This document shows, piece by piece, positions 52,901 to 61,889 of a stretch of 64,000 nt of DNA. This DNA is from Rhea pennata (lineage: Eukaryota; Chordata; Aves; Rheiformes; Rheidae). A program made the position numbers and the translations under genes. A model generated the notes under the pieces. The model saw nothing but the letters and a program-made list of their open reading frames with translations. It made no database searches and was not told the DNA's origin. The stretch lies in NCBI RefSeq assembly GCF_028389875.1, contig NC_084671.1, positions 27,063,083-27,127,082 on the forward strand, given 5' to 3'. Within the stretch, counting starts at the first letter, position 1; every line of letters begins with the position of its first letter.

Positions 52901-55900
52901 GCTTCATATATATTATGTTTTCACACAGGTTCGAATGCAAGCATTGAAATGCTTCTCAGTTCTAGCCTTTGAAAACCCCCAGGTATCAATGACTCTTGTA
53001 AATGGTAAGCATAAAGGTACGGTTGCTAATTTGACATTAATTTTATTGACTGCTTGTATTGGAATTATTTTCTGAGTTCTCTTTCATTGTTTGCAGTGTT
53101 GGTTGATGGAGAATTGTTACCCCAAATTTTTGTCAAGATGTTACAAAGGGACAAGCCTGTTGAAATGCAGCTCACATCAGCTAAATGGTAATTTTCGTCA
53201 GGAATTAGGATGAAATAGCTTGCAATTTATTACTTTTTTTAACTGTTCACTTTCTTGTTGTAAATTCATATAAATGAAATCTAAATCTCTAAGAATAATG
53301 ATGTTATTGCATTATCTGAAATCTTGAGGAAATATTTCTTACCTAACAGTCCTTATAGCACAATGTTCACTCTTTTCTGTACATAAACAGGAAAATACTG
53401 CAGGGCAGTAATCTTATCAAAAATGTGTACTCAAGCATACGGAGCTTCATAAGCTGAACTGCAGCTTTCAATAATAGCTTAGATTTTATGACAAGTTTAA
53501 CTGTGAAAAGGCTGTGATTGATCTTATGTTATTACAATGTCCTGTAATACATGATAATATCACTGTGAGTCCTCAGGACTCACGCAATGGACTAGGGCTG
53601 GGGTGTGTTGAATATTATATGCACCAAGATGAGAACAGGGGAAAGGGCTAGACCCTCTCCCCAATTTTTTAAATTAAAGTAGATTATTATTTAAACTGCT
53701 TGTGCTGGTACAGGAGAATTAATGTTTATTAAATAATATTATAGATCAATTAGAACTTTCCCTTTTGGCATAGGCACATCTTGGCACGGTCATATAAATA
53801 ATACATGACACAGTGTGACCATGTTCCATAGCAGTAACACTAGGATTACTCATTTCATAAGCTAGGAATTGACTCCTTTTAAGGCCCCTTTCCTCCTATT
53901 GTGTTGATAATGTTGGGATAAATGACTGCAGATGCTTAAAGAAGAAAAGAAATCTATCACTGTAAACTGCTATAATCGAGCATAACTCAGGATGTTAGTC
54001 ACCAATGTATTGATTGGTTTAGACTCCATTAATTCTCTGCACTGAAGACTCTCCTTTGAGATTTTGACAGCTTATTTTTGACCTGGATCAGTTCTCTGAT
54101 TCAGTTCACCAAATAATTTCACTGATACTTTTGCCAGTACAGTCTTCAGATTTTGGGTTGTCAGCTGTGATTGATTCTGTTTCTTTGACAATCCAGAGAA
54201 GAGATAAAGAATTAAATTAAAAATAAAGCTAGTAGAGGTGCATCTTTTCCACTGATCTCAAGATATGAGGCAGTTAAGTCATGAATATTTGTTTGTATTC
54301 AGTAAAGTAAAACTACTTTAACTTATTTCATGCTTAAACTAGAACACTTTGGTAGACAAGGTTTGACTGGACTAAATGCCAGCTGCAAGACTGGTACTTT
54401 CCTCGTGGTTGTTCAGGCAAGAAGATGAATGAGTCCTGCTATCAGTCCCAAGGGTTGAAACGAGACTTCTCGGTCACCTGCACTGAAATTCAGTGGAGTT
54501 TTGGTTTTGTAGAGACAAAAGACACTTGTGGCAAAGTATTAGAACAAAACCACAGCTCCTAGGCTAGTGCGAAGGTTGCAGTTTCTGACTCAGCTGTGTT
54601 TTCAGCTCCCAACCCTATATCCCTCTGCTCCTCATAACTTAGGTGCTGGCCTGCCCTGCGTGCAGCAAAGGACAGGCTGTTGTATACTGCACCTGTATCT
54701 TAAGAAAGATTGTTTGTTTTGTTTTCCGTCAGTATAAGGGTTTTTTTTTTTTTATCAGTGAGGTATGCTGGTGAGGCCTGTTTTGACCAGTTTACAGTGT
54801 ATGTATTCATCAGTGTTCCAGCAAGGTGTTCTGTACTGTAAATTTACTTAAATGTGTGCATCTAAAAATTTGTTCATGTGCCCAAATCCAAGTCTAGTAA
54901 GCAGAAATATTCTGAAATGAACAGTAAAACAGAGCGAAGTACACTTCACTAGTATGGTCGTTTATTTTGCAGTCTTACATGTGTAAAATATAGTGGTAGG
55001 TGAATGCTTATTTTATCCCATTGCAGCCTTACTTCCATGTGCAGAGCTGGAGCAATACGAACAGATGATTCCTGCATCGTTCTCAAGGTGAGCAGATTAA
55101 GCAGCTTTTGGTGTAACACAGAAAACTCTCATGTGGTTCTATCTTTGCTTTTATTTGTATGTCCTGTATAAAAAGTTACAAAAGTTTGTTATACTGAAGA
55201 TTTCAAAAGCACCAAGTTCTGCAGATGCTCATTCAAAAATCAGATCCCTAATTTCACTTTGCTGTAAAAGCTTAAAGACACAATATGGCTCTTTTAAGAA
55301 ACTTTGAAGAATCATACTAGGAAGTGTGTGTTCAGGTATAAATATCCCAGAGTTTGATGCTCACCCCCATCTGATGATTGTAGTTCAGTCATCATACGTA
55401 AGCAACTGGAAACGACATTATTGGCTTGGTTTCTTATACTGATGGAGCACTGATTTGTCTTTCACCAGTTTGTTTCACAAGACTAGTCATAACACTTGCA
55501 CAATCTATAAATGGAATCTATCATATGGGCAGGTGACGTCTCAGGTTTCACAACATTTTTGTAGATTTGTCTGAGCTTCATTACTTCATATTCTGGCTGA
55601 GGAAATTTCTTATAAACAAAAAAAAACCCCTCACACTCATGCTGAAATACTGGACTTGATTTTTATACTCTCCTTAATTAACTTCCTAGTAAAGTTAACT
55701 TTGAACACTGTAGGAATGTCATGTTTCTCTTGGTAGTCACACTTCTATAGCCAGGCAGAAAAAGCTGATGATGAGCAAGCGTATCAGCCAGAGATCAGAA
55801 AATACTAGCACTGCTTGCTTCTCCTTGTTATAGTGAAGAATTACTGTAACACTAAAATAAAGGTGTTCAATTCTTTTAGTTACAGAAGAGGAGTCTGGCA

Positions 55901-56775
55901 GACTCAAAGCTTTCTTCAGTATGTTTTTTTTTTAGAATCCATTTTTCCAGAGAATAATACCACAATGCAAACAGTTAAAATGCATAAAAGCTAATTTTTT
56001 TCCCCTGTATGTACCATGAATGCGTGTTCTGAAATCAGTAAGGTACCTGTTCCTAGAATGAGTCTAGCAACCGAAGGGTCTAACCAGCAATCAGCAAAGC
56101 AGTTATTGTCAGTATTTGATGGTCTGAGATCTGAAACCTAGGAATTTTTGACAGCAGTCATTTGTCTTTGGCTGTGAAGGCCTCTGCAGTGTTGAGTTTT
56201 CTCATGTGAACAGAGAACTGATCAGTGAGTGTGATCACAGCATGCTGCAAGCCCGAGGCCCTGCAGATAGCTGCACTTACTGCTTAAAGCAAAAAGTAGT
56301 TTTGCTTCTGTAGACTAAAGTCTACAGAAGATACTGATGAGTATCTTCTGACTGTGGCCTGGTGCAAACTCCTGAGGCTCCTGCAGATTTACACTTGGAA
56401 CCGGAGAACTGTCACAAGGGTCTCTGCCCCTAAGGCCTATTTGGGGGGAATGCTGGAGAATTAGTAGGTTGTAGGTAAGATAGTGTAGTAGGAAAATGTA
56501 TTTTTCCCTTTCAGTGGTTGTAGCAGGTAGAATCTGACGTATCTAAAGCTTTCATTAGTGAGATTTTGGTGTCCATCATTCCAAATAATGACATACAGAT
56601 GAAAATCTCTGTTGGCTGAGGCAAAGGCCCCTCCCTCCACCCTTTCTAAGCAAGGAGGTCCAGAAGGCAGGCAGTCCAGCTCTATGCTCTTAGTGGGGAT
56701 TTTAGCATCTGTCCTGCACAGTCATGTGGCCTGACCCTGAGTGAGGAAGGTTTTACTAAACTTCTAACCATGATC

Positions 56776-56811
<36 letters not shown>

Positions 56812-59800
56812 TAAAAAAAAAAACTTTTCAGACTCTGCCATGTTTGGTTCGGATGTGTAGTAAGGAAAGACTGCTGGAGGAGCGAGTAGAAGGAGCAGAA
56901 ACACTTGCCTATTTGATTGAAACAGATGTGGAGCTCCAGAGAATTGCCAGCATTACTGACCACCTCATCGTCATGCTTGCTGACTATTTCAAGTATCCCA
57001 GCTCAGTGAGTGCAATCACTGATATCAAAAGGGTATGTTTCTGATTCGAAACCTTCGAAAGTGTGCAAAAACAATGACGTTAACAAATGGTGATTTAAAT
57101 GCCCAGGATGTGTTTTATTCTATTTAAACCGTGCATCGAAGTTCCTCGTCAGAAAGGTGACAAACATCCAGCGGGACTGGGTTCCTGATGCACGTCGTCC
57201 CCAGGTCTTTGCTCACTCACTGCTCTCTCTGGAGCCTGTGATAACCAAGCTAAGATCTTTGTGTATATCTGGTGTCCCCATCCTGTAAGCAGGATGCTGC
57301 TGTTCTTCCCTAGGGAACATAGGGAGATGGGCTCTGGGTGCTTTAACATAGCTTTACTATAGGAGTTTCATGACATTTTCCGGAGACAGTAAGAAAGTAC
57401 TAGACTGAGACACCTGTCATGTTTCTCCTTTGCAGAGTTTAAAAGGCTTACCTTCAGGAACCAGTGCATTTCAGCTTCATAAGAGATAATAGCCCATGTG
57501 ATGAGAGACTGATTTCAATTCTTAGGTCAGGTTTGTGCAAAATATTAAGTTCAGAGACTGTTCTGTTTGGTTAAGCAGAAAAAGATCTGGCTGTCGTGTA
57601 GTGTTTCATATTATGAGTTATCTGTGCTTGCAAGTAGATTGGATAAACAGAAACCAAATACACCTCAGAGGCTGTTACTTCTATGGGTGTTGTACACAGA
57701 CCTTTCATTTGTAAACCTGTTTGTTTCCAGATTTGCATAGTTTCCAAAACACTACTGGATCAGTCAACATCAGAGGCAAGATTGCTTTTGATATTCTGCA
57801 TAGGGAAACATCCATTACCTGTTCGCTTCTTCTGTCCTAGAGGCTGCTGATTTTTCAGAAGTATCCAGAAGACCTGCCTTACAGACCTGCTTTTTCACTT
57901 TTTTTTTTTTTCCCCCATCTGAAGTTGGCCCAAGGAACAGACTTACTTCTCAGGCTTCTATAGGAAGGGATTGATTCTGTCTATATAGATGCTTGGAATT
58001 CTATGTAAAAGTGCAAATGAAATATAAAAAAGAAAACTGTTAGTCTCAGTATAAAACTAAACAAGCAGAAGGCAGCTTAGTAGCTGACTGGGAAGTAATG
58101 GTCATTGGCTATAGTATGCAAAACATCATTAGGTTCCAGACATGAGTGGAACAATTATAAATATTATGACATTGCTTAGAGTGTTCAGAAAGTCTCTAAA
58201 AATAGTCTGCTGTGAAGCCAGAGTGCTTACCTTGTAAGAAATGCATTGAATTACACCCTATAAGGTAAAAACTAGATGTCTTCTATTTCAAGTATTTTTA
58301 ACAACGACATAATACATTTTGCTTTAATATAGCTGCACCAAGGAGAATTACTCATACAGTTTAACTTCTGAAGGTTCTTTTATTTCAGCACTTTGCTGTA
58401 TAATATTCATTTTTCTGGCAAACATTTTGAGTAGAATTTATAGATCACTTTAAGTTACCCTTTGGTATGGAGTTTTGAGAGCAGCTAGAATCCTGGAATA
58501 ATTCTGTTTGGAAGGGACATTAGGAGGTCTTTAGTCCCAATCTTCTGTTCAAAGCAGGGTCAATACTGACCTGAGAGGAGGTTACTCAAGGTTGCTTTGT
58601 CCAGCTAGCTCTTGAAAACTGCTAGGAATAGAGATTAAACAACCAATCTAAGTAATCTGTTTCAATATTTGACTCTCCTCCAGGTGAAATATTTGTCCTC
58701 ATCCAGTAACAGTCTCTCCTCTTTCAGTCTGACTGTTGTCTCTCCTTCTGCTGGCTATGCACCTTCATAAGGAGCCTAGCTTCATGTAGGTTTTGGAAGG
58801 CTGCTCTCAGGTCCCTCTGCAGCCTTCTCTTCTCAGCTGAACAAGCCCAGCTCCCTCAGCCTCTCCTCATGGGAGCAAGTGCTCCAGCCCTCTGACCATC
58901 TTGGGGACCCTCTACTGAACTTGCTCAAGTTCATCAATGTCCTTTTTGTGCTTAGGGAGTGGGTGGAGAACAGGGCACAGTTTTTGAGGTTTCCTCTAAT
59001 TGTCAGGTAAAGGAGAGCAATCGCTGCTTGTGATCTGTGGGCTGTGTGCCTGTTAGTTACATCCAAGGCTTCTGTTAGCCACTTTGGCTTCCAGGGCACA
59101 CTGCTGTACTGCTGGCTCCTGCTTAGCTTACCCCCAGGCCCTTTTCAGCTGAGCCTGTACCATTGCAAGGAGTTATTCCTTCCCAGGTACAGCTTTCTGC
59201 ATTTCTCCTTGTTGAACTCCCAGCTGGCCCATTCCCCCAACCAGTCAAGACAGCTCTGAACGGCAGCCCTGTCCTAAAGATCACTGACTGCATTCCCCCC
59301 CCCCCCCCCCCCGCAACAATTTGGTGTAATCCACAGGCTCAATCAAGGTGTGCACCATCTGCTCCAGGTTGTTGATAAGGATATTAGACAGGATAAGTCC
59401 CAGAATAGGCCCCGAGGAGCTCAGCTTGTAATGAGGCTGCAGGTAGTGTGAACCATTAACCACTGCCCTCTGACCTTAATGGTCCATCTCAGTTCTTCAC
59501 TTGCCCTAACCATAAGGTCTCAACCTAAGTGCAAGGATGCTGTGGGAGACCATGTTGAAAGCCTTGCAAAAGCTGAGGTAGATGACATCTGCTGTTCTAT
59601 CTTCATCTACAGAGGAGTTGTTTTATTATTAGAAGGGACTCAGGTTGGTCAGGCATGAATTTACCCTTGATAAATCCGTGCTGGCTATTCCAAGTCACCT
59701 TCCATTTCATTAGTTCAAAAATGGTGTGATAGCATTTAACTTGTGCGATCAAATCCCCCTCGACCTGCCAGTGAATATGTGCTAGCTGTACAGCTGTTCA

Positions 59801-61889
59801 GAAAATAACACTTGTAGTTTTTTGGATTTTTTTTTAGTGTCTATATTTTATATTTGTACTTTATTTAAATAGCTCGACCATGACTTGAAGCATGCTCATG
59901 AACTGCGCCAGGCTGCTTTCAAGCTCTATGCTTCCCTTGGAGCAAATGATGAAGATATTCGAAAAAAGGTGAGCCTGTGAAAAGTGTTAGCAGTTGTGCA
60001 AAGCCACAGCTGAAAGCTGTGCTGAAGGGCAGGGCAAGAATTTGGGTGCATGTTGTGCACCTTTATATAAGCTTTGGGGTATAAATAAGTTGAAATAACA
60101 AGGCTTTCTTCCAGTTTATGTTCCTACAGACTTTTATCTTGCGGCTTTTTTATGAAATCCAAACAAAAATTAATGTAACGCTACATAATACTGAATTTTA
60201 TTTATGTATAAATCTTCACAGTGGTGGTGGAACTAGGTTTTCACAATGTATTGTTTTTTAACATGTTCTTTCCGCACATAACTGTGCGGGGGTATTGTCA
60301 TGGCCCATGTTCTGAGGCACAGAAAATACCTACGTCCTTCTATAAACCAAACATTTGCTTGAAAATAAACCCTGGAAAATGTAAGCATATTGACAAATGG
60401 AATCGTGGTTTGGCTTGGCTTGTGCTGTAGGAATAAACTGAGATTGATCTGAAGGAGAAAAAAATCTGCTCAACTTGGGAGAGGCTCTGCGGGGATGATT
60501 AGTGCTCTCTGTAGTTAAGAACATGATGCGTGTGGGAATTGGAGAGAAATTAATGATCAAAACAATTATTTTTTAAATGAAGTGTGTAGTTGCTATATCA
60601 AACAGAAGTGGTAAGGTCAGGAGGCAGGAGAACTTTCTGGGTTTATTCCTTGCTTAAAGGGGAAAAGAGAAGGAAAAAAAGATATGAACACAAAGGAGGC
60701 AGGAAAATGCAGCATAGAAAAGATGACTAGCAGGAGAACTTGTCAGGGGGAAATGATTCAGGATCTCCCAAATTCAAAATGGTAAATCTATCTTCTGTTG
60801 CAGGATGAGCCTCTTTAGTTAATAACAGAGATGCCTTTACTTATATATGAAATTACTACTAAAATGAAGAGTAAGGGTTAGCAGGAATTCAAAAAAACAA
60901 TGACTCTTAACTAAAGCATATTTCTTTTACTAAGTGACTGTGTGTGTGTGGGGGGGGGGAGATTCATTTGTTATAGAAAACATTCACTCTGATATTTACT
61001 GCCTTTTATCCTAGTCTTAAATACTGGGACTGGCCATGTCTAAATGTGAAAGATGAACTGCTCTGTATTTTTTCCAGACAGTTTCACAGCATGCCTCCAG
61101 TCTGCAGTTTGTATATACTGTATTGGCTTGTGCATGCTGCCTTTTATTTTGAAATGACATTAAGGGTAAAGCATTTGTACAAAAAGTGTCGTGTTCCTTG
61201 ATGATTAATAAAACCGTTTTAAAAGCAGTAGCTGAGCAAAGCATGCAGATGTTGTTTTCTAAATGATATGTGGTTACACACTTTATTCCACTTAATCTGG
61301 GAAGATAATGTGGCTTGATGGTGTTTTAGTCATAGGTGTCTTTTTATATGCAATGTTTAAAATGTTACAGACAAAAACCCCAACAACTCATAAATATTTA
61401 TATTGTTTTATTCATCTAGCATTAATTCCTTTTTTGCTCTAGATCATTGAGACTGAAAATATGATGGACCGTATTGTTAATGGCTTGTCTGAATCTAGTA
61501 TCAAGGTGCGATTAGCTGCAGTCAGGTAGGCGGCTTTTCTGATCTGTACAAATAATTCTGTGATGGTGAAGTCTGATTCTGCACTTGATAGGTCTTCTGC
61601 TAATCTTTTAAAAGCTAAAACAAATTTAAAGTCATTTCCATTGCTGGAAAACTTATTGGGGAAAAAATTATCTTGGACTAGTAGAGTATTCTCCTCTTGC
61701 TATTTACAACTGTTTCTGTATGTGTAGAAGCAATGTGTATATTATAGAAGTATGTAAGTGTGTACGTGTGTGTGTGTATATTTTAGAAGATTTCTTTTCC
61801 ATTATAGATGTTTGCACAGTTTGTCCCGTTCTGTACAGCAGCTCAGGACAAGTTTTCAGGATCATGCTGTATGGAAACCTTTAATGAAG
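6666..61889 (+). CDS. ARMC8: ARMC8, armadillo repeat-containing protein 8 (14 exons, 3' end beyond the window)
   Basis: ARMC8 is an alpha-solenoid scaffold of the CTLH E3 ubiquitin ligase (orthologue of yeast Gid5/Vid28). In that complex it docks the substrate receptor GID4 onto the RANBP9/GID8/RMND5A/MAEA core; it has also been linked to alpha-catenin turnover. Fourteen exons totalling 1299 nt join in frame to 433 codons, about two-thirds of a protein near 670 residues. Residues recognised along the chain include [116 protein letters not shown] and [13 protein letters not shown]. The solenoid has no catalytic residues. All introns in the window are GT-AG with matching phases, and no premature stop occurs. 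Introns range from 92 bp to 14.7 kb. The next expected exon, which starts VLQNAPDE in relatives, was not found before 64000. Confidence 0.96.
6711..8436 (+). other. ARMC8: ARMC8 intron 1
   Basis: The first 370 bp are the tail of the CpG island. A short TA run followed by a GATA microsatellite lies at 7235-7263. The remainder is ordinary intron. The acceptor is TTTTTCTGCAG. Confidence 0.9.
7243..7263. repeat. (GATA)n microsatellite
   Basis: About five tandem TAGA units directly follow a short TA run in ARMC8 intron 1. Confidence 0.9.
8437..8513 (+). CDS. ARMC8: ARMC8 exon 2
   Basis: This 77-nt exon encodes [20 protein letters not shown] and continues VLQGV, ending with AT of a split isoleucine codon. 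The acceptor is TTTCTGCAG and the donor is GTAAGT at 8514. The product is the N-terminal helix leading into the armadillo solenoid. Confidence 0.96.
9452..9495. repeat. (TA)16 microsatellite plus T12
   Basis: A perfect TA repeat at 9452-9484 runs straight into a T homopolymer ending at 9495. It is within ARMC8 intron 2 and likely to be length-polymorphic. Confidence 0.95.
21780..22010. repeat. possible ancient interspersed repeat
   Basis: Phrases such as GTAATTCAGTTGCCTAAA and TTTAGGCAGCTGAATC resemble low-identity, old amniote repeats that I have seen described in sauropsid DNA. No termini or target-site duplications are visible. This is a resemblance only. Confidence 0.2.
22381..22417. repeat. 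37-nt polypurine tract
   Basis: An uninterrupted A/G run starts with A13. It is low-complexity sequence in ARMC8 intron 2. Confidence 0.9.
23175..23246 (+). CDS. ARMC8: ARMC8 exon 3
   Basis: This 72-nt exon starts with the last base of the split isoleucine codon and encodes [20 protein letters not shown], then AVP and two bases of an arginine codon. The acceptor is TGGATTTACAG and the donor is GTATGT at 23247. It forms part of the first armadillo repeat. Confidence 0.96.
25284..25319. repeat. T36 homopolymer
   Basis: An uninterrupted run of about 36 T is the longest homopolymer of the window. A poly-T run can be the poly(A) tail of a minus-strand retroinsertion, but no recognisable gene body or AATAAA complement follows it to the right. 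Confidence 0.9.
25380..25640. repeat. possible ancient LINE/SINE-like fragment
   Basis: Two phrases, GGCAATCAAAGCCCATTTCT and GAAACTTGAGGCATAGGGAA, resemble motifs repeated widely in old amniote retroelements of the L3/CR1 and MIR type. The match is short and diverged, and no ends are definable. Confidence 0.25.
26210..26245. repeat. AT-rich imperfect palindrome
   Basis: CTGAAAGTTTAATAT and ATATTAAACTTCAG are inverted copies with one extra A in the left arm and a 7-nt loop. It lies in ARMC8 intron 3 in a TAAT-rich neighbourhood. Confidence 0.85.
27465..27590 (+). mobile_element. CR1 LINE fragment, 3' end, + strand
   Basis: The phrase GAGCAGGGCGTTGAACCAGA followed by TGATCTCCAGAAGTTTCTTC and CAACCTCAACTGTTCTG is the standard 3' UTR end of avian CR1. 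The terminal short repeat has decayed to TGTTATTGTG. Only about 125 bp remain, which is the usual severe 5' truncation. It is not mobile. Confidence 0.88.
28379..28396. repeat. G-run (G4 C G13)
   Basis: A guanine homopolymer within ARMC8 intron 3 could form a quadruplex on the sense strand of the pre-mRNA. The length may be unreliable in sequencing. Confidence 0.85.
30360..31190. promoter_or_regulatory. intronic CpG-rich patch
   Basis: By hand count about 40 CpG occur in roughly 820 bp, several times the density of the flanking intron. GC content is near 50 percent and the observed/expected ratio looks to be above 0.6. Clusters lie at 30660-30820 and 31060-31150. Such patches can be orphan CpG islands, alternative promoters or decayed GC-rich insertions. 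No transcript can be assigned from sequence. Confidence 0.4.
32041..32098. repeat. 58-nt polypurine mirror-like tract
   Basis: An uninterrupted A/G run changes from GA-rich at the left to A-rich at the right. Long polypurine tracts can form triplex (H-) DNA. It lies in ARMC8 intron 3. Confidence 0.9.
32890..33225 (+). mobile_element. CR1 LINE fragment, + strand
   Basis: A diverged copy of the CR1 3' region carries its typical phrases in order: TCTGGAAAAGAGAAGACTGA, AAGGAAGATGGAAGCAAGCT, GTGAAAGGACAACAGGTCAC, GAGGAAGAAATTCTTCCCTA, TACCCAGAGAGGCTGTGAAG and CCTTGGAGGTGTTCAGAGTT. It is truncated at both ends, and the terminal short repeat is missing. Confidence 0.88.
37467..37609 (+). CDS. ARMC8: ARMC8 exon 4
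   Basis: This 143-nt exon completes the split arginine and encodes [20 protein letters not shown] and then [20 protein letters not shown], ending IIPALLQ plus one base. The acceptor is CTGTTTCCAG and the donor is GTACTT at 37610. The pattern of short helices fits armadillo repeats. Confidence 0.97.
37610..37709 (+). other. ARMC8: ARMC8 intron 4 (100 bp)
   Basis: This very short intron has donor GTACTT, which is non-optimal. Its acceptor ATAAATTCATAG has little polypyrimidine sequence. Both boundaries are fixed by protein continuity ([12 protein letters not shown]). Confidence 0.95.
37710..37807 (+). CDS. ARMC8: ARMC8 exon 5
   Basis: This 98-nt exon encodes the rest of glycine and then [20 protein letters not shown] and [12 protein letters not shown], ending in phase 0. 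The donor is GTAAGT at 37808. It continues the solenoid. Confidence 0.97.
37808..45406 (+). other. ARMC8: ARMC8 intron 5 (7.6 kb)
   Basis: This is AT-rich intron with scattered short low-complexity stretches, for example A11 near 40893 and GT-rich sequence near 41740. No CR1 or other recognisable element was found, and no open frame of note. The acceptor is CTTGTTTCCAG. Confidence 0.9.
45407..45499 (+). CDS. ARMC8: ARMC8 exon 6
   Basis: This phase 0-0 exon of 93 nt encodes [20 protein letters not shown] and then [11 protein letters not shown]. The donor is GTAAGA at 45500. Skipping it would preserve the reading frame. Confidence 0.97.
45500..50102 (+). other. ARMC8: ARMC8 intron 6 (4.6 kb)
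   Basis: This is ordinary intron with T7A25 at 49951-49982, about 120 bp before the next exon. The acceptor is CTTCCTTTTTAG. No mobile element was recognised. Confidence 0.9.
49958..49982. repeat. A25 homopolymer
   Basis: An adenine run preceded by T7 in ARMC8 intron 6. It could be a retroelement tail, but no body was recognised to its left. Confidence 0.9.
50103..50183 (+). CDS. ARMC8: ARMC8 exon 7
   Basis: This 81-nt exon, phase 0 at both ends, encodes [20 protein letters not shown] and then LVSTSYK. The donor is GTAAGG at 50184. Mammalian ARMC8, as I recall it, has TSLSYK where this copy has VSTSYK, a small local difference. Confidence 0.96.
50184..52928 (+). other. ARMC8: ARMC8 intron 7 (2.7 kb)
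   Basis: This is unremarkable AT-rich intron ending in ATGTTTTCACACAG. A minus-strand open frame at 50457-50753 is not recognisable. No repeat was identified beyond short TTATC-rich sequence near 51000. Confidence 0.9.
52929..53004 (+). CDS. ARMC8: ARMC8 exon 8
   Basis: This 76-nt exon encodes [20 protein letters not shown] and then MTLVN plus one base. The acceptor is CACACAG and the donor is GTAAGC at 53005. Confidence 0.97.
53005..53096 (+). other. ARMC8: ARMC8 intron 8 (92 bp)
   Basis: This is the shortest intron in the window. Its boundaries are fixed by the protein ([12 protein letters not shown]), with a strong acceptor CATTGTTTGCAG. Read-through stays open for about 70 nt and then reaches a stop. 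Confidence 0.96.
53097..53187 (+). CDS. ARMC8: ARMC8 exon 9
   Basis: This 91-nt exon completes valine and encodes [20 protein letters not shown] and then VEMQLTSAK plus two bases of a cysteine codon. The donor is GTAATT at 53188. Confidence 0.97.
53188..55026 (+). other. ARMC8: ARMC8 intron 9 (1.8 kb)
   Basis: This is AT-rich intron with a T12 run near 54740. The acceptor is ATCCCATTGCAG. Nothing further was recognised. Confidence 0.9.
55027..55087 (+). CDS. ARMC8: ARMC8 exon 10
   Basis: This 61-nt exon completes the cysteine and encodes [20 protein letters not shown], ending in phase 0. The donor is GTGAGC at 55088. Confidence 0.96.
55088..56831 (+). other. ARMC8: ARMC8 intron 10 (1.7 kb)
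   Basis: The intron holds two overlapping palindromes at 56305-56350. Its last 65 nt are a TTTTC-rich tract, T18 and A11, immediately before the acceptor CTTTTCAG. A good branch-point candidate CTAAC lies at 56764-56768. Confidence 0.9.
56305..56350. repeat. two overlapping perfect inverted repeats
   Basis: CTTCTGTAGACT (56305-56316) and AGTCTACAGAAG (56319-56330) are exact inverted copies with a 2-nt spacer. CAGAAGATACT (56325-56335) and AGTATCTTCTG (56340-56350) are a second exact pair with spacer GATG, sharing CAGAAG with the first. Confidence 0.95.
56832..57032 (+). CDS. ARMC8: ARMC8 exon 11
   Basis: The largest exon in the window (201 nt, phase 0-0) encodes [20 protein letters not shown] and then [40 protein letters not shown] and AITDIKR. 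The donor is GTATGT at 57033. Being a multiple of three and phase 0-0, skipping would keep the frame but remove more than one armadillo repeat. Confidence 0.97.
58487..59790 (-). mobile_element. CR1 LINE, 3'-terminal fragment of about 1.3 kb, - strand
   Basis: The left end TAGAATCCTGGAATAATTCT followed by GTTTGGAAGGGACAT is the reverse complement of the CR1 3' terminus, so the element reads right to left. Typical reverse-complement CR1 phrases follow: GCTCCAGCCCTCTGACCATC, CTTGTTGAACTCCCAGCTGG, CATGTTGAAAGCCTTGCAAA, GAGGTAGATGACATCTGCTG and AAATCCGTGCTGGCTATTCC. It is 5'-truncated and diverged, with no intact reverse-transcriptase frame. A C18 homopolymer (59295-59312) interrupts it. Confidence 0.9.
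59295..59312. repeat. C18 homopolymer inside CR1
   Basis: An uninterrupted run of 18 C lies within the CR1 fragment, at a place where relatives do not carry one as far as I recall. It has G-quadruplex potential on the minus strand. Confidence 0.9.
59873..59968 (+). CDS. ARMC8: ARMC8 exon 12
   Basis: This 96-nt exon, phase 0-0, encodes [20 protein letters not shown] and then [12 protein letters not shown]. The donor is GTGAGC at 59969. Skipping would keep the frame. Confidence 0.97.
59969..61442 (+). other. ARMC8: ARMC8 intron 12 (1.5 kb)
   Basis: This is AT-rich intron with a GT run followed by G9 near 60940-60960 and an intronic AATAAA near 61205. The acceptor is TTTTTTGCTCTAG. No gene or mobile element was recognised. 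Confidence 0.9.
61443..61525 (+). CDS. ARMC8: ARMC8 exon 13
   Basis: This 83-nt exon encodes [20 protein letters not shown] and then KVRLAAV plus two bases of an arginine codon. The donor is GTAGGC at 61526. Confidence 0.97.
61526..61807 (+). other. ARMC8: ARMC8 intron 13 (282 bp)
   Basis: This short intron carries a brief GT repeat near 61760. The boundaries are fixed by the split arginine codon AG/A and protein continuity (AAVR/CLHSL). Confidence 0.95.
61808..61889 (+). CDS. ARMC8: ARMC8 exon 14
   Basis: This 82-nt exon completes the arginine and encodes [20 protein letters not shown] and then VWKPLMK, ending in phase 0. The acceptor is TTCCATTATAG, and the donor is GTAAGT at 61890. It is the last ARMC8 exon that I can find in the window. 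Confidence 0.97.

Larger units (their letters stand above)
57033..59872 (+). other. ARMC8: ARMC8 intron 11 (2.8 kb)
   Basis: Almost half of this intron is a single minus-strand CR1 fragment (about 58487-59790) that ends roughly 80 bp before exon 12. The acceptor is TTTATTTAAATAG, a weak polypyrimidine tract. The left part is ordinary intron. Confidence 0.9.

Noticed and set aside
52928..52938. GGTTCGAATGC resembling a tRNA B box
   Set aside because: It is the start of ARMC8 exon 8 (VRM) and has no A box, anticodon arm or acceptor stem around it.
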